A stretch of DNA of 64,000 nucleotides. It comes from Paenibacillus xylanexedens. Its GTDB lineage: Bacteria; Bacillota; Bacilli; Paenibacillales; Paenibacillaceae. Below, one piece after another: positions 46,640-55,506 of the stretch (positions within the stretch are counted from its first letter, which is position 1; each line of letters starts with the position of its first letter). Both the position numbers and the translations under genes were made by a program. The notes under the pieces are model-generated. The model worked only from the letters and a program-made list of their open reading frames with translations. It had not been told where the DNA came from and searched no databases. Where the stretch lies: the NCBI RefSeq assembly GCF_017874615.1, contig NZ_JAGIKV010000010.1, forward strand, positions 1 through 64,000. The letters run 5' to 3'.

Positions 46640-49018
46640 CTACAAAGGCAGCTTCACCAGCACCTCATATTTCACGCCGCCCTGTATATTCTTGATGATG
46701 TCCCCTGCAATTCGTTGACCGTCAACATGCACTTCAATCGTCTGGACAGTTGCATCCTTCTTCATATTTACATTCAGCTCAGCCCCGCGGAACAACCGCG
46801 TAACCGATGCCTCGTTCCAATCTTCTGGCAACTGCGGACGAACCTGAAGCCCTTGTGCGTGACCTTGCAGTCCAAACAATCCGTCGATCAGGCAGCGATA
46901 CACCCAAGGTACTGTGCCGGTGTTGAACAGATGACTGGAGCGCCCAGCTGTACGTGGGAATTGCCGATAAGCTCCGCGATAATAATTCGGGATAAATACA
47001 GGTAGCTGACCCCGCTGGAGAATATCCTCGCCATCAGGGCCCGGAATCATTTTACGCAACAGACGATATGCCTTCTCCTTCTCGCCCACCAGGTACAACG
47101 CGTAAATATAGAACGCCGCCGCGTGATTGTACACGGCACCATTCTCTGCACTTCCCGGATGTTTCTGCGTGACACGACCTACATCCTCCCGCATGGCGGT
47201 GAAAGACGGCGCGAGTTTCTCGACACCATATGGCGTCTCCAATTGCTCCTCTACCGCACGAATTAACTTCTCCTGTTTATCTTGATCCGCAGCACCGCTC
47301 ATAAGTGCCCAGCTCTGAGGATTGATATAGATGCGCCCTTCCACGTCGTTGCTTACACCAAACACTACGTTATCATCCGTAATTCCGCGGGCATACCAGT
47401 CCCCATCCCACAGATACTCATTGGCTACCGCATTGGTCTGGTTGGCTTCCTGACGGAATTCCGCTGCGACCTCGGCATGTCCCGCCTGTTCACCAATATC
47501 TGCCCACACATTGAACGCATATGCCGTCGCAATGGTCAGCCAGCCGGATACGCCTTTGCCTTTGTATCCCACCATGTTCATCGGATCACACCAGTCACCC
47601 TGATTGATATAGTTCAACCCACGCGCATCACGCTCATGGATCAACCAGCGCATCGCAAGATTCATATGTTCCAGTACGGAAACCTTTTGTTCACTGTCTG
47701 TAAAAGCAACCTGTTCCTCCAAAATGCTATAGTCATTCGTTTCATCTAGATAGGTCTTCATACAGACCGGAAGCCAGATGCAGTGATCGGTATGAGGAAC
47801 CTGGTTAATATATTTCAGTTCTGCGTCCGGGTGCAAAATAATGCCGTCTGGCATCGCACCGCTTATATGCTGCTGAGACAAGGCTGTCAAGAACGCAGCT
47901 CGTGCAATCTGCGGCTGAATGTAGCTCATACCCATGTTATCTTGCAAATAATTCCGCGTCTGCGGATCGGTTGTCAGACGATTGGTTTTGCCATGATAGT
48001 ACATCTGGCGAGGTAGCCAGTGATTCACAACATTATCTAGCCAGCTGTCCGGTGTCTCGATCTGGATGTTTCCTTGCCCTTCCGCAATATACTCAGCATA
48101 CTCCTGCTCGGCTGCGGTGAAACCATCCTGTCCATCCTTATTCTGTTTCACAAAATAATGTTGACGAATGCCCTCAATCTCTGTCTCATCATGAGCCGGG
48201 CCAAAGATAAATCGATACGCCTGCTCCGCTCCCGCTTCCAGTTCGACTCTATATTGCAATACAGCTACAGGTGTCTCGTACCGTGCATCTCCACCTGCGA
48301 GTGTCTCCGACTGAAGGGCAGAAGGATTATGAAGTCCGCCTTCGCCTTCAAAGATCTCATGATTCACTTCCCACGCGGTCGGTTGGTGATCTGCAAGCAG
48401 ATAGGTTTTGTCGCTGTAATTTTTGATTTTGCTATAATCCTGATATTTTTGATACGGCGTAACTGCCGAGCAGACAATGCCCTGCAAATCTTCCACATAT
48501 GAACCGGATTGGTTCATCCAGGACATATAGCCGACCGTATAATACGGGTAGATACTCAGCTTGCGTTTTCTCGAAGACAGATTGGTTACCTTCACACGCC
48601 ATAGCTCCATGACATCTTCCTTCGGCAGGCGCAGGGACATCTCGATGCAAATGTCGTCCTGAATCACTTTCCAGTGAATATCGTGTTTACCCACAGCGAA
48701 CGTATAGCTATCCGCCTGCTTGCGAACCGGTTCATACGGGGCGGAGAAAATTTCGCCACTTATTTCATCTTTAATGTAGACAAACCGTCCCGGATGGTGG
48801 GCATAGTATGGCTGCTCCGGTTGCATAAACGTCTTGGCTTCCAGGTTGGGCGCATACGAGTATTTAGCAGGTTCGGGCTGCATGAATTGGGCCACCGCGT
48901 ACCCCCGGCAATTCACATGAATCATCATCTTTTCATTCCAAAGGAATCCGGATGCCTTCGGTAAACTTGTCGGGCTTGTTAGTTCAACATATTGATTATC
49001 TTCCGTTGCTTTAATCAT
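46640..49018 (-). CDS. GH94-family glycoside phosphorylase
   Basis: 792 residues. N-terminal beta-sandwich (about 1-285), helical linker, and an (alpha/alpha)6 barrel containing INQGDWCDPMNMVG, where the first Asp of GDW-D corresponds to the catalytic acid of cellobiose and chitobiose phosphorylases; YPYYTVGYMSW, PRTAGRSSHLFNTGTVPWVYR and the closing beta domain fit the family. Such enzymes split beta-linked disaccharides with phosphate inside the cell. The CDP variant is not that of classical cellobiose phosphorylase (GDWND), so another disaccharide or cellobionic acid is possible. GAGG lies 7 nt before the ATG; a GTG just upstream is too close. Confidence 0.88.
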   Translation of the reverse strand: MIKATEDNQYVELTSPTSLPKASGFLWNEKMMIHVNCRGYAVAQFMQPEPAKYSYAPNLEAKTFMQPEQPYYAHHPGRFVYIKDEISGEIFSAPYEPVRKQADSYTFAVGKHDIHWKVIQDDICIEMSLRLPKEDVMELWRVKVTNLSSRKRKLSIYPYYTVGYMSWMNQSGSYVEDLQGIVCSAVTPYQKYQDYSKIKNYSDKTYLLADHQPTAWEVNHEIFEGEGGLHNPSALQSETLAGGDARYETPVAVLQYRVELEAGAEQAYRFIFGPAHDETEIEGIRQHYFVKQNKDGQDGFTAAEQEYAEYIAEGQGNIQIETPDSWLDNVVNHWLPRQMYYHGKTNRLTTDPQTRNYLQDNMGMSYIQPQIARAAFLTALSQQHISGAMPDGIILHPDAELKYINQVPHTDHCIWLPVCMKTYLDETNDYSILEEQVAFTDSEQKVSVLEHMNLAMRWLIHERDARGLNYINQGDWCDPMNMVGYKGKGVSGWLTIATAYAFNVWADIGEQAGHAEVAAEFRQEANQTNAVANEYLWDGDWYARGITDDNVVFGVSNDVEGRIYINPQSWALMSGAADQDKQEKLIRAVEEQLETPYGVEKLAPSFTAMREDVGRVTQKHPGSAENGAVYNHAAAFYIYALYLVGEKEKAYRLLRKMIPGPDGEDILQRGQLPVFIPNYYRGAYRQFPRTAGRSSHLFNTGTVPWVYRCLIDGLFGLQGHAQGLQVRPQLPEDWNEASVTRLFRGAELNVNMKKDATVQTIEVHVDGQRIAGDIIKNIQGGVKYEVLVKLPL

Positions 49019-49055
49019 CACTGAACCTCACTTTCAGATTATGGAGTTAAAAGAC

Positions 49056-49115
49056 AGAAAACGTTTTAGGTAACTTGTATACAACTTTGTCCATTATAAC
49101 ACGGGAACGCTTACA
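49056..49115 (-). promoter_or_regulatory. GH94 promoter region with two candidate cre sites
   Basis: On the reverse strand TGTAAGCGTTCCCG (49102-49115) matches cre at 9 of 11 defined positions and lies just before a perfect -10 TATAAT (49093-49098). A second, symmetric site around AAAACGTTTT (49056-49069) lies downstream of the start point, a road-block position. CcpA repression is likely. Confidence 0.5.
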
Positions 49116-49130
49116 AAGAACTGAAAACTA

Positions 49131-49154
49131 AAAAAGAGCTGAGAAACTCAGCTC
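49131..49154 (-). terminator. Terminator overlapping the SnoaL-like remnant stop
   Basis: GAGCTGAG-TTT-CTCAGCTC on the reverse strand followed by six T. Confidence 0.8.
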
Positions 49155-49306
49155 CGATTACGTTCCAATTGTTTCTCGATGCCCATCCTGTCGATCTGAA
49201 TCCAATACTCTGCAATTCGTTCGTTTTCCACTCGGTATACCGCACTGGCAATTTCAATTATTCTTCTATTATATATAAATATGTAGTAACTCTTGTATTT
49301 TAACAT
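49148..49306 (-). pseudogene. 3' remnant of a SnoaL/NTF2-like protein gene
   Basis: The 52-codon reverse-strand frame reads IASAVYRVENERIAEYWIQI followed by DRMGIEKQLERNRS, the typical last strands and tail of SnoaL-like cyclase/ketosteroid-isomerase-fold proteins, and ends at a proper terminator. The normal family length is about 130-150 residues; the front half is missing and replaced by AT-rich sequence without a ribosome site. Confidence 0.65.
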
Positions 49307-49372
49307 GGTCCCCCCGCTACGGAATTACAACTGTTCTATTGTTCTACAGGTCTTAAAACCTACCCTCTCACC

Positions 49373-49401
49373 TTGACAATGCGTCAATATGACCATAAAC
49401 T
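49373..49401 (+). promoter_or_regulatory. Promoter of the transglutaminase lipoprotein gene
   Basis: TTGACA (49373-49378) and TAAACT (49396-49401), 17 bp apart, about 130 bp before the start. The dyad TTGAC-N5-GTCAA (49373-49387) overlaps the -35 box and could be an operator. The remaining 49307-49538 holds only this leader. Confidence 0.5.
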
Positions 49402-49538
49402 AGCAAAGGATATTAGGAAATTAATAGGAGGTTTGGCCGTTAAGAGGTTCGAGTAAGGGTTTTAACCATATCTGATAATCTTTCGGTGTGTAGAAACGTA
49501 GCATTAGAGCAACTCAGAAAACAAGAAAGCGGTGTATC

Positions 49539-52061
49539 ATGAAACGTCTATTTTTCATTATGTTTGCACTCACCCTGTTACTGGCTGGATGCCAGAGTAC
49601 TGAACAGGAGAGTAGTCCGTCCGAAAATAACCCTACAGAAGTAGTAGAAGGTTCTACCATTTTAAATTTGAAGCAGAAATACGGCTCTGAATCGGAACAA
49701 GCGATCATGCCGATGTACAACGTAGCTCAGGATGAAGAATTTACGTTCAAGTTTAAAGCAGATTTAGGAAAATCTAATTGGTCCCTGAGAGATACCATAT
49801 CCGTACATACCGATATCAAAGCACTCAAAGCAAGTGAAGTACCTTTATTATCAGATATTCATGACAATAGTATTTCTATTAGACCTCTTGGATGGGGCGT
49901 TTTAACCTCAGATTCCATGAAGAACAAGGATCAAGGCTCTTGGGGCGGTGCCCCCATTTATTACATTCGTCTGAATTATGATCCGGATGCCGAGAAGCTA
50001 ACCCTGCTCGATCAACCCATCATTATTCCGTTTACAGTGAAATCGGAGTTGCCTGTGCCCAACCTAAGATACGAGATTGATAAAGACAGACGGTTAACGT
50101 TGGTCTGGGACAAGGTTGAGGGTGCCACCGAATATAAAATTTATGAACGTTCTGACCTAACCAACTTCGATACAAATGTACCTCTAACTGGCGCAGAGGA
50201 CGCTTTCAGTAATAGTCTGCCTTTAGATATTGCGGTAACAACAGAGACGTCTTTCAATGATTTTATGAAAGACGGAAGAGGTGGGCTCGGCACTTATAGT
50301 GAACTGATAATTTCTCATCAGAACCATGGTTTACGAGGAGAATATTACGTCACTGCAATCGGTGGAGGCAAAGAATCCAATTTTAGCAGAGGTGTCCCTA
50401 CAGCTCCGCTTGCTTCCCAGTTACCAACAGCTTTGAAAGAACAATTGTATATGGAGAAATTAAAGAATATAGATGTACTTCCTCAGAAAGCAACAGTTGA
50501 GTACAATGACGGATCTCTAGCCCGTGAAACCATTGTCTATGATACCAAAAACGTAGAGATTTCAGAGTTCAATGAAACAAATATTCCTTTTCACATTAAA
50601 GGGACAGCTCTGAAAAGTTACGTACGTGTAGAAAATGTGACCCAAGCAGACCTGGACAGACTCACTCAGCAAACCGTAGCCGAGTCCAGCAACGGACTGG
50701 TGGAACCAAAGAATAACACACCTTACGTCCCTGCACCTGATGTGCCAACGATCATCAACAATCATGATGAACCTGAGTCTGCAACGGAAACAGAAGAAGC
50801 ACCGGCTTCGGAAACTCCAACTACAGAGTCCACAACCGATACTGAGACTTCAGAAGATGCAACTGATCCTCTATCTACTGAGGCTTCCGATGATACTTCT
50901 GATAATTCTTCAGATATGGCTTCTGAAGAGGCTTCCAATGAAACACCTGCTCCAGCTCCTGAAGCTGAAGAAGACAACCTGGTAGATGAACAGAAATCCA
51001 ATACACAGCAAAATGTAGAACAAGGTAATCAGGAAACCGTGCCACAGCCTGCTACAGGCGATGCAATGATCAATGCAGATTCCGCATTGGAAGAAGTTTT
51101 AGCCAAAAATATGATTGCAGCACAAGATAAAATTTCGTTAAAAGCTTTCCCCGAAGCTCAAAATTTTACGACACTCTCGGATGTTGTCCTGAAAGTGATG
51201 TACCAGAATCCATTGATTCTTGGTGTGGAAGGTTTCGAATACAACTATGGTACGCTTACCCTTTCGATTCATTACAATGAATCGGCTAGTGGCATCCAGA
51301 AGAAGCAAGATGAGATTATTGCCAAAGCGAACGAAGTCGTGGCTTCTATTATCAAAGACGGCATGAACGAAGACGAGAAACGAAAAGCCATCTACGATTA
51401 TCTGAACGATAACGCGAAGTATGACGATGCAGCGCTGGAGAATGCGGAGCAGAACAACTTCAAAAATGTCGATCCACAGTTTAATGACTCGTTTACCACA
51501 TACGGTATTCTGGTCAAAGGAGTTGGGGTATGTGCCAGCTATGCTTCCGTTTACAAATTGCTCTCCGATCTCTCGGGATTGGAAAGCATCGTTGTAACGG
51601 GCGCTTCCAGTGGCGTTCCACATGCATGGAACAAGGTCAAAATCGGGAACGAATGGTTCCATGTCGATGCCACCAACAACCTGACGAACTCCGGCATCCC
51701 ATACTTTCTGTATAATGCCAACGATGATACTGCTGCCAGTCAGAAAACAATAGCGGATCAAGATTACTGGCTTGATTCCGAGCTCGCGATGTTTAATGGC
51801 GAGAGCGATGCCAATGATTATTATGTACAGAATGATCTCGAAGTCGTGTCCATTAATGAGTACAAAACCAAGGCTGAGAGTGAACTCAAAAAAGGAGAGA
51901 ACCGAGTCATTCTCCGTTTCGCCTCACCTGTTGACTCTGATGAGCTGATGACAGCTGCCGGCGAAGCCCTCGCTGCAGTGGATGAAGCGCTTCTGAATAC
52001 AGCACAATTAGCCACGCTAGGCAGTTATGCCATTTTGGACCCGAAACCAGAGCAGAAGTAA
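49539..52061 (+). CDS. Transglutaminase-domain lipoprotein
   Basis: 840 residues. Signal peptide with lipobox LLAGC (lipid at Cys18). Residues about 140-300 look like a fibronectin-like surface part (RRLTLVWDKVEGATEYKIYE). A Glu/Ser/Thr-rich low-complexity linker spans about 400-490. The transglutaminase-like domain follows (about 510-760) with the triad Cys665 (GVGVCASYA), His695 (PHAWN) and Asp710 (FHVDATN). Bacterial members act as cross-linking enzymes or cysteine proteases at the cell surface; which applies here is unknown. The ribosome site is weak (AGCGGTG). Confidence 0.88.
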   Translation: MKRLFFIMFALTLLLAGCQSTEQESSPSENNPTEVVEGSTILNLKQKYGSESEQAIMPMYNVAQDEEFTFKFKADLGKSNWSLRDTISVHTDIKALKASEVPLLSDIHDNSISIRPLGWGVLTSDSMKNKDQGSWGGAPIYYIRLNYDPDAEKLTLLDQPIIIPFTVKSELPVPNLRYEIDKDRRLTLVWDKVEGATEYKIYERSDLTNFDTNVPLTGAEDAFSNSLPLDIAVTTETSFNDFMKDGRGGLGTYSELIISHQNHGLRGEYYVTAIGGGKESNFSRGVPTAPLASQLPTALKEQLYMEKLKNIDVLPQKATVEYNDGSLARETIVYDTKNVEISEFNETNIPFHIKGTALKSYVRVENVTQADLDRLTQQTVAESSNGLVEPKNNTPYVPAPDVPTIINNHDEPESATETEEAPASETPTTESTTDTETSEDATDPLSTEASDDTSDNSSDMASEEASNETPAPAPEAEEDNLVDEQKSNTQQNVEQGNQETVPQPATGDAMINADSALEEVLAKNMIAAQDKISLKAFPEAQNFTTLSDVVLKVMYQNPLILGVEGFEYNYGTLTLSIHYNESASGIQKKQDEIIAKANEVVASIIKDGMNEDEKRKAIYDYLNDNAKYDDAALENAEQNNFKNVDPQFNDSFTTYGILVKGVGVCASYASVYKLLSDLSGLESIVVTGASSGVPHAWNKVKIGNEWFHVDATNNLTNSGIPYFLYNANDDTAASQKTIADQDYWLDSELAMFNGESDANDYYVQNDLEVVSINEYKTKAESELKKGENRVILRFASPVDSDELMTAAGEALAAVDEALLNTAQLATLGSYAILDPKPEQK

Positions 52062-52076
52062 CTTAGTTACACAGCA

Positions 52077-52114
52077 ATCCCCTTTGCTTTTTCACAAGCA
52101 AAGGGGATTTTTTG
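52077..52114 (+). terminator. Terminator after the transglutaminase gene
   Basis: AATCCCCTTTGCTT pairs with AAGCAAAGGGGATT, with a 5-nt loop and T run; its A-rich left side could also serve the converging gene. Confidence 0.88.
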
Positions 52115-52131
52115 TCTATTATTAGATGACT

Positions 52132-53127
52132 TCAAGCCATTGATTTAACCTGTTGTAATCTGGTAATAAAAGAAGAAATGAATACTTTCTCTTTTATAAG
52201 ATTCTCTTGCAATCTCTCACTTATTTTACTGAGTGTACTTGCATCACGCGTTATATTGTATTTCAGAACTATATTTCTCAATTTAAAGTAGTCCTGTTTC
52301 AGAATAGTGCTTAATTCCATAAAGGTTGAATCTCGTTCAATGATTAATTTCTCCATTAAATAAGATAAACGTAACTCCATTAGTAGCTTATGTTCATACA
52401 AAAGATGAAAGACTCGTGAATCCAATGCTTCTCCAACTAGGGCTGCCTGCTCAATGTCGGTAAAGATGCGTTGAATGGCTTGCATTCCAAAATCGTATTT
52501 CTGATCTCTCACTAAGTCATATGTCTCGCTTGAGTTAAGATAGTTTTCCATCGCCGTTATAATCTGCTCCACATGAATTGCATAATTGATATTCTGGATA
52601 GGCTTGAGAAATCTCACTTCTGTCCAAAAACTGTACTCATTAGACATGGTCCAGTAGCCTTTCTCAAGTTCATCCAGACTACATACGGTTTGTATGAATT
52701 TACCATCATCTAGATTATCAGCAATGTAAATCAAATTTTGATCCAGGTCATACCCGTACACCAATAATTCGTGCATGAGATGTTCTTTCTGATAATAGTC
52801 TGTACACGCAATGTAGTATCTATCTGCATAAATATATAGATAATATCCCATATCTATCGCTTCCGTAATCACTTGCTTAAGTGATGTTCCCCATTTACTA
52901 ATCACAATTTCTTGTGGCAGGTTGTAAAAGGAAATTCCCGGACAGGTACTTAGCAGAAACTGATGAGAATCAAACGAAAAAATTCCCCATCCATGTGCAT
53001 ACCTGATTTGTATAAAGTTATTGAAAATCCATGGCCATAAATCTTCGTGCATAACGGATGTTAATGTCCCATATGATGTGTACGTGCTTATGACGGGTTC
53101 ACCTAGTTTAAGTACATTCTTGGCCAT
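52132..53127 (-). CDS. BtrH N-terminal-like (C39-peptidase-fold) protein
   Basis: 331 residues. The middle segment YADRYYIACTDYYQKEHLMHELLVYGYDLDQNLIYIAD resembles the BtrH N-terminal domain of butirosin biosynthesis (papain/C39-like fold; HE-x-L-V-YGYD-x-x-x-x-x-x-AD), where a Cys-His pair transfers acyl groups. The C-terminal 150 residues are helical and not recognised. Proteins of this type occur in Paenibacillus next to peptide gene clusters and also alone. Here no cluster adjoins. AAGGAGG lies 9 nt before the Met at 53127. The DNA is AT-rich compared with the neighbouring SDR gene, which may reflect acquisition. Confidence 0.6.
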   Translation of the reverse strand: MAKNVLKLGEPVISTYTSYGTLTSVMHEDLWPWIFNNFIQIRYAHGWGIFSFDSHQFLLSTCPGISFYNLPQEIVISKWGTSLKQVITEAIDMGYYLYIYADRYYIACTDYYQKEHLMHELLVYGYDLDQNLIYIADNLDDGKFIQTVCSLDELEKGYWTMSNEYSFWTEVRFLKPIQNINYAIHVEQIITAMENYLNSSETYDLVRDQKYDFGMQAIQRIFTDIEQAALVGEALDSRVFHLLYEHKLLMELRLSYLMEKLIIERDSTFMELSTILKQDYFKLRNIVLKYNITRDASTLSKISERLQENLIKEKVFISSFITRLQQVKSMA

Positions 53128-53311
53128 TACAGAATTCCTCCTTCGATTACTAGGCATAGTGTATTGATCTGAACAGATTCATTGTATAAGCAACGCACTC
53201 TCAGAGCTGGGAGCGAAGATCATGTTCTTGAATATATTACCATGTACCTTTTCCGTTTTATATAAGAACGCTTTCATATATGAAAATATTTTATTTCTCT
53301 CATCTTAATGA

Positions 53312-53355
53312 CAAAAAAGAGGATACCGCCCCCAATATGGAGACCGTATCCTCTG
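53312..53355 (-). terminator. Terminator after the SDR gene
   Basis: Reverse-strand AGAGGATAC pairs with GTATCCTCT, with inner C/G-rich pairing, followed by six T. Confidence 0.85.
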
Positions 53356-53383
53356 ATACCTTGACCGGATTACCTAAGTCTAT

Positions 53384-54286
53384 TTACGGACTAACCGTAC
53401 CACCATTTGCATTCAATGTCTCACCGCTCACATAGCTGGATTCCTGGCTTGCCAGGAACACAAATGCCGGAGCCATCTCGGCAGGCTGTCCTGCCCGACC
53501 AAGCGGTGTGTTGGAGCCAAAATCGGCCAGCTTCTCGACTGGTTGTCCACCCACGACCTGGAGCGGTGTCCATACCGGTCCTGGTGCAACAACGTTGACA
53601 CGTATCCCTTTGCTACCCACCTGTTGGGCCAATGCTTTACTAAACGTATTGATCGATGCTTTCGTTGTTGCATAATCCAGCAGGATTGGCGAAGGTTTGT
53701 ACGCCTGAATCGATGATGTATTGATAATGGAGCTGCCCGGCTTCATATGTTTCACAGCTGCTTTGCAGAGCCAGAACATGGAATAGACATTTGTTTTGAA
53801 CGTTGCATCGAATTGCTCGGTAGTCAAATCCGCAATCTGCTCTACAAACTGCTGTTTACCTGCCACGTTAGCAAGGATATCAATCCCGCCAAGCTCTTTT
53901 ACCGCAGATTCAATGAGTTCTTCACAGTATTTCTCATCCTTCAGGTCACCTGGCATCGTGATCGCTTTACGCCCAGCTTCCTCAATCAGCTTCACAACTT
54001 CCTGCGCATCTGCTTCCTCTTCCGGCAGATAGGCCAGAACGACATCCGCGCCTTCACGAGCAAACGCAATCGCTGCCGCCCGGCCAATTCCGCTGTCGGC
54101 CCCGGTCACAACCGCTTTGCGTCCTGTTAAACGTCCGCTGCCTTTATAACTTTTCTCACCCGCATCGGGAACAGGGGTCATCTCACGCTGGAGCCCCGGC
54201 TCATCCTGCTGCTGTTTCCACTCCGGTGTCGCCTTCGGATATTGTGTCGTTGGATCTTGCATGGTGTGCTGGTCTTGATTAGCCAT
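53384..54286 (-). CDS. SDR oxidoreductase (YhdF/GSP39-like)
   Basis: 300 residues. An N-terminal extension of about 50 residues, rich in Gln/Pro, precedes a classical short-chain dehydrogenase fold: cofactor motif [16 protein letters not shown], catalytic Ser in NTSSIQ and YATTK. The extension and sequence are those of the general stress proteins YdaD/YhdF/YghA. AGGAGG lies 9 nt before the ATG. It is divergent from a MerR regulator gene and shares its upstream region. Confidence 0.9.
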   Translation of the reverse strand: MANQDQHTMQDPTTQYPKATPEWKQQQDEPGLQREMTPVPDAGEKSYKGSGRLTGRKAVVTGADSGIGRAAAIAFAREGADVVLAYLPEEEADAQEVVKLIEEAGRKAITMPGDLKDEKYCEELIESAVKELGGIDILANVAGKQQFVEQIADLTTEQFDATFKTNVYSMFWLCKAAVKHMKPGSSIINTSSIQAYKPSPILLDYATTKASINTFSKALAQQVGSKGIRVNVVAPGPVWTPLQVVGGQPVEKLADFGSNTPLGRAGQPAEMAPAFVFLASQESSYVSGETLNANGGTVSP

Positions 54287-54446
54287 GTTCAATTTCCTCC
54301 TTGGTTATTTACACGATACCCATCGTATAAACGTATTTTTTATTTGTTGTGAATTTAATTTGTGTAAAAGTTGCACTCTTTCCTTTGTAACCGAGATGGG
54401 TGGAATTTAAACTAAGCTAACTGGATTCCCAGACAACTGTCACACA

Positions 54447-54477
54447 TTGAATCTCCCCTAACTGGAGATTGTATAAT
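54447..54477 (+). promoter_or_regulatory. MerR-type promoter with 19-bp spacer and dyad
   Basis: TTGAAT (54447-54452) and perfect TATAAT (54472-54477) are 19 bp apart, too long for direct use and characteristic of MerR activation by DNA distortion. The dyad AATCTCC-N7-GGAGATT (54450-54470) lies between and over the boxes. The MerR gene starts 20 bp downstream, so it regulates itself. Confidence 0.85.
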
Positions 54478-54496
54478 AGAACATGAGGTGATCTCG

Positions 54497-55480
54497 TTGA
54501 ATGCAAACAAAGAACCCTATTCCATTGGTGAAGCAGCCAAACTGATCGGCTCCACGGTGAAAACGATCCGTTATTACGATGAGATTGAACTGTTACAACC
54601 CTCCAGTCATACGGAAGGCGGGCATCGACTCTATACAACGCAAGACCTGTGGCAACTCGAACTCATTACAACGCTTCGGTATCTGAATTTCAGCATACCG
54701 GATATTCGAAAGCTCATGTCGGGTGAACTGGCGGTAGCACAGGCACTGGATCTGCAGATTGAAGCGTTGGAAACCCAGATCGGCACGATGAATTCCATGC
54801 TCTCCGTTTTGCAGCAAGCGAGGCAGCATGAAGAAGAAACTTCACTGCGTTCGGAACAGTCTCTCACGTACATCTCCAGTCTGGTAGAATCCCTGACGGC
54901 CAATGCGAGCAGGCGAAAACAATTTGTTGCTGCGAAGGTGGATGAATCCCATCTGCTGGACAGCATTCCGCAGGATTGGAGAGTGTCGTTTCTGCACTTT
55001 TTCGATAAATACATGATGAAAGATACCAAACTGACGGCTCAGCAAACACTGGCCTGGAAGGAAATTCAGGAACTGATCAATGATCCGGCCTATTGGGCAG
55101 ATCTGGCTCGGCTGGAGGTTCCATTCTTCATTATGGCGAATCAGCCACAAGTCGAAGCGGACGTCTGGGTGAAAAAAATGGAGGCTATTCGCATTCGCAC
55201 TACCGAAGCTTTGGACAAGCGGTGGGCAATCGATAGCCCTGCTGTGCAAAGCATGGTGTGGGACTTTGTGTTGATGTATGCAAGTATCGAGCATGCCGAA
55301 ACACCTGAAGTATTTTTCAGCAAACAGGCCCGATATATGCTGGACTCCGTGACGGATCGCATTCTGCGTTTTAACAAACTGTGCAAGGTAATGAATCCCG
55401 AATGGAGCCAGATTGTAGATGGCATTAACCTGTTGCAGGAGGGCATGCGGTTACGATTAAAACAAATGGAAGAAGACTGA
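54497..55480 (+). CDS. MerR-family regulator with long effector domain
   Basis: 327 residues. N-terminal MerR winged helix (YSIGEAAKLIGSTVKTIRYYDEIELLQPS, then GGHRLYTTQDLWQLELITTLR), a dimerisation coiled coil (about 75-115) and a 200-residue C-terminal domain that is helical and Trp-rich, of the TipAS/BmrR-independent type and not recognised. A TTG start is taken because GAGGTG lies 6 nt upstream; the GTG at 54488 lies inside that site. The textbook MerR operator lies directly upstream. Targets may include the divergent SDR gene. Confidence 0.9.
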   Translation: MNANKEPYSIGEAAKLIGSTVKTIRYYDEIELLQPSSHTEGGHRLYTTQDLWQLELITTLRYLNFSIPDIRKLMSGELAVAQALDLQIEALETQIGTMNSMLSVLQQARQHEEETSLRSEQSLTYISSLVESLTANASRRKQFVAAKVDESHLLDSIPQDWRVSFLHFFDKYMMKDTKLTAQQTLAWKEIQELINDPAYWADLARLEVPFFIMANQPQVEADVWVKKMEAIRIRTTEALDKRWAIDSPAVQSMVWDFVLMYASIEHAETPEVFFSKQARYMLDSVTDRILRFNKLCKVMNPEWSQIVDGINLLQEGMRLRLKQMEED

Positions 55481-55502
55481 ATTTCAGTCTCCTTCCATTT
55501 AT
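55464..55502. terminator. Bidirectional terminator overlapping the merR 3' end
   Basis: AAATGGAAG-A-AGACTGA and TTCAGTCTC-CTTCCATTT form a near-perfect inverted repeat across the merR stop codon. Confidence 0.75.
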
Positions 55503-55506
55503 ACGT

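Noticed and set aside
50762..51001. Ser/Val/Glu-rich reverse-strand ORF
   Set aside because: Mirror of the low-complexity Glu/Ser/Thr linker of the transglutaminase lipoprotein.
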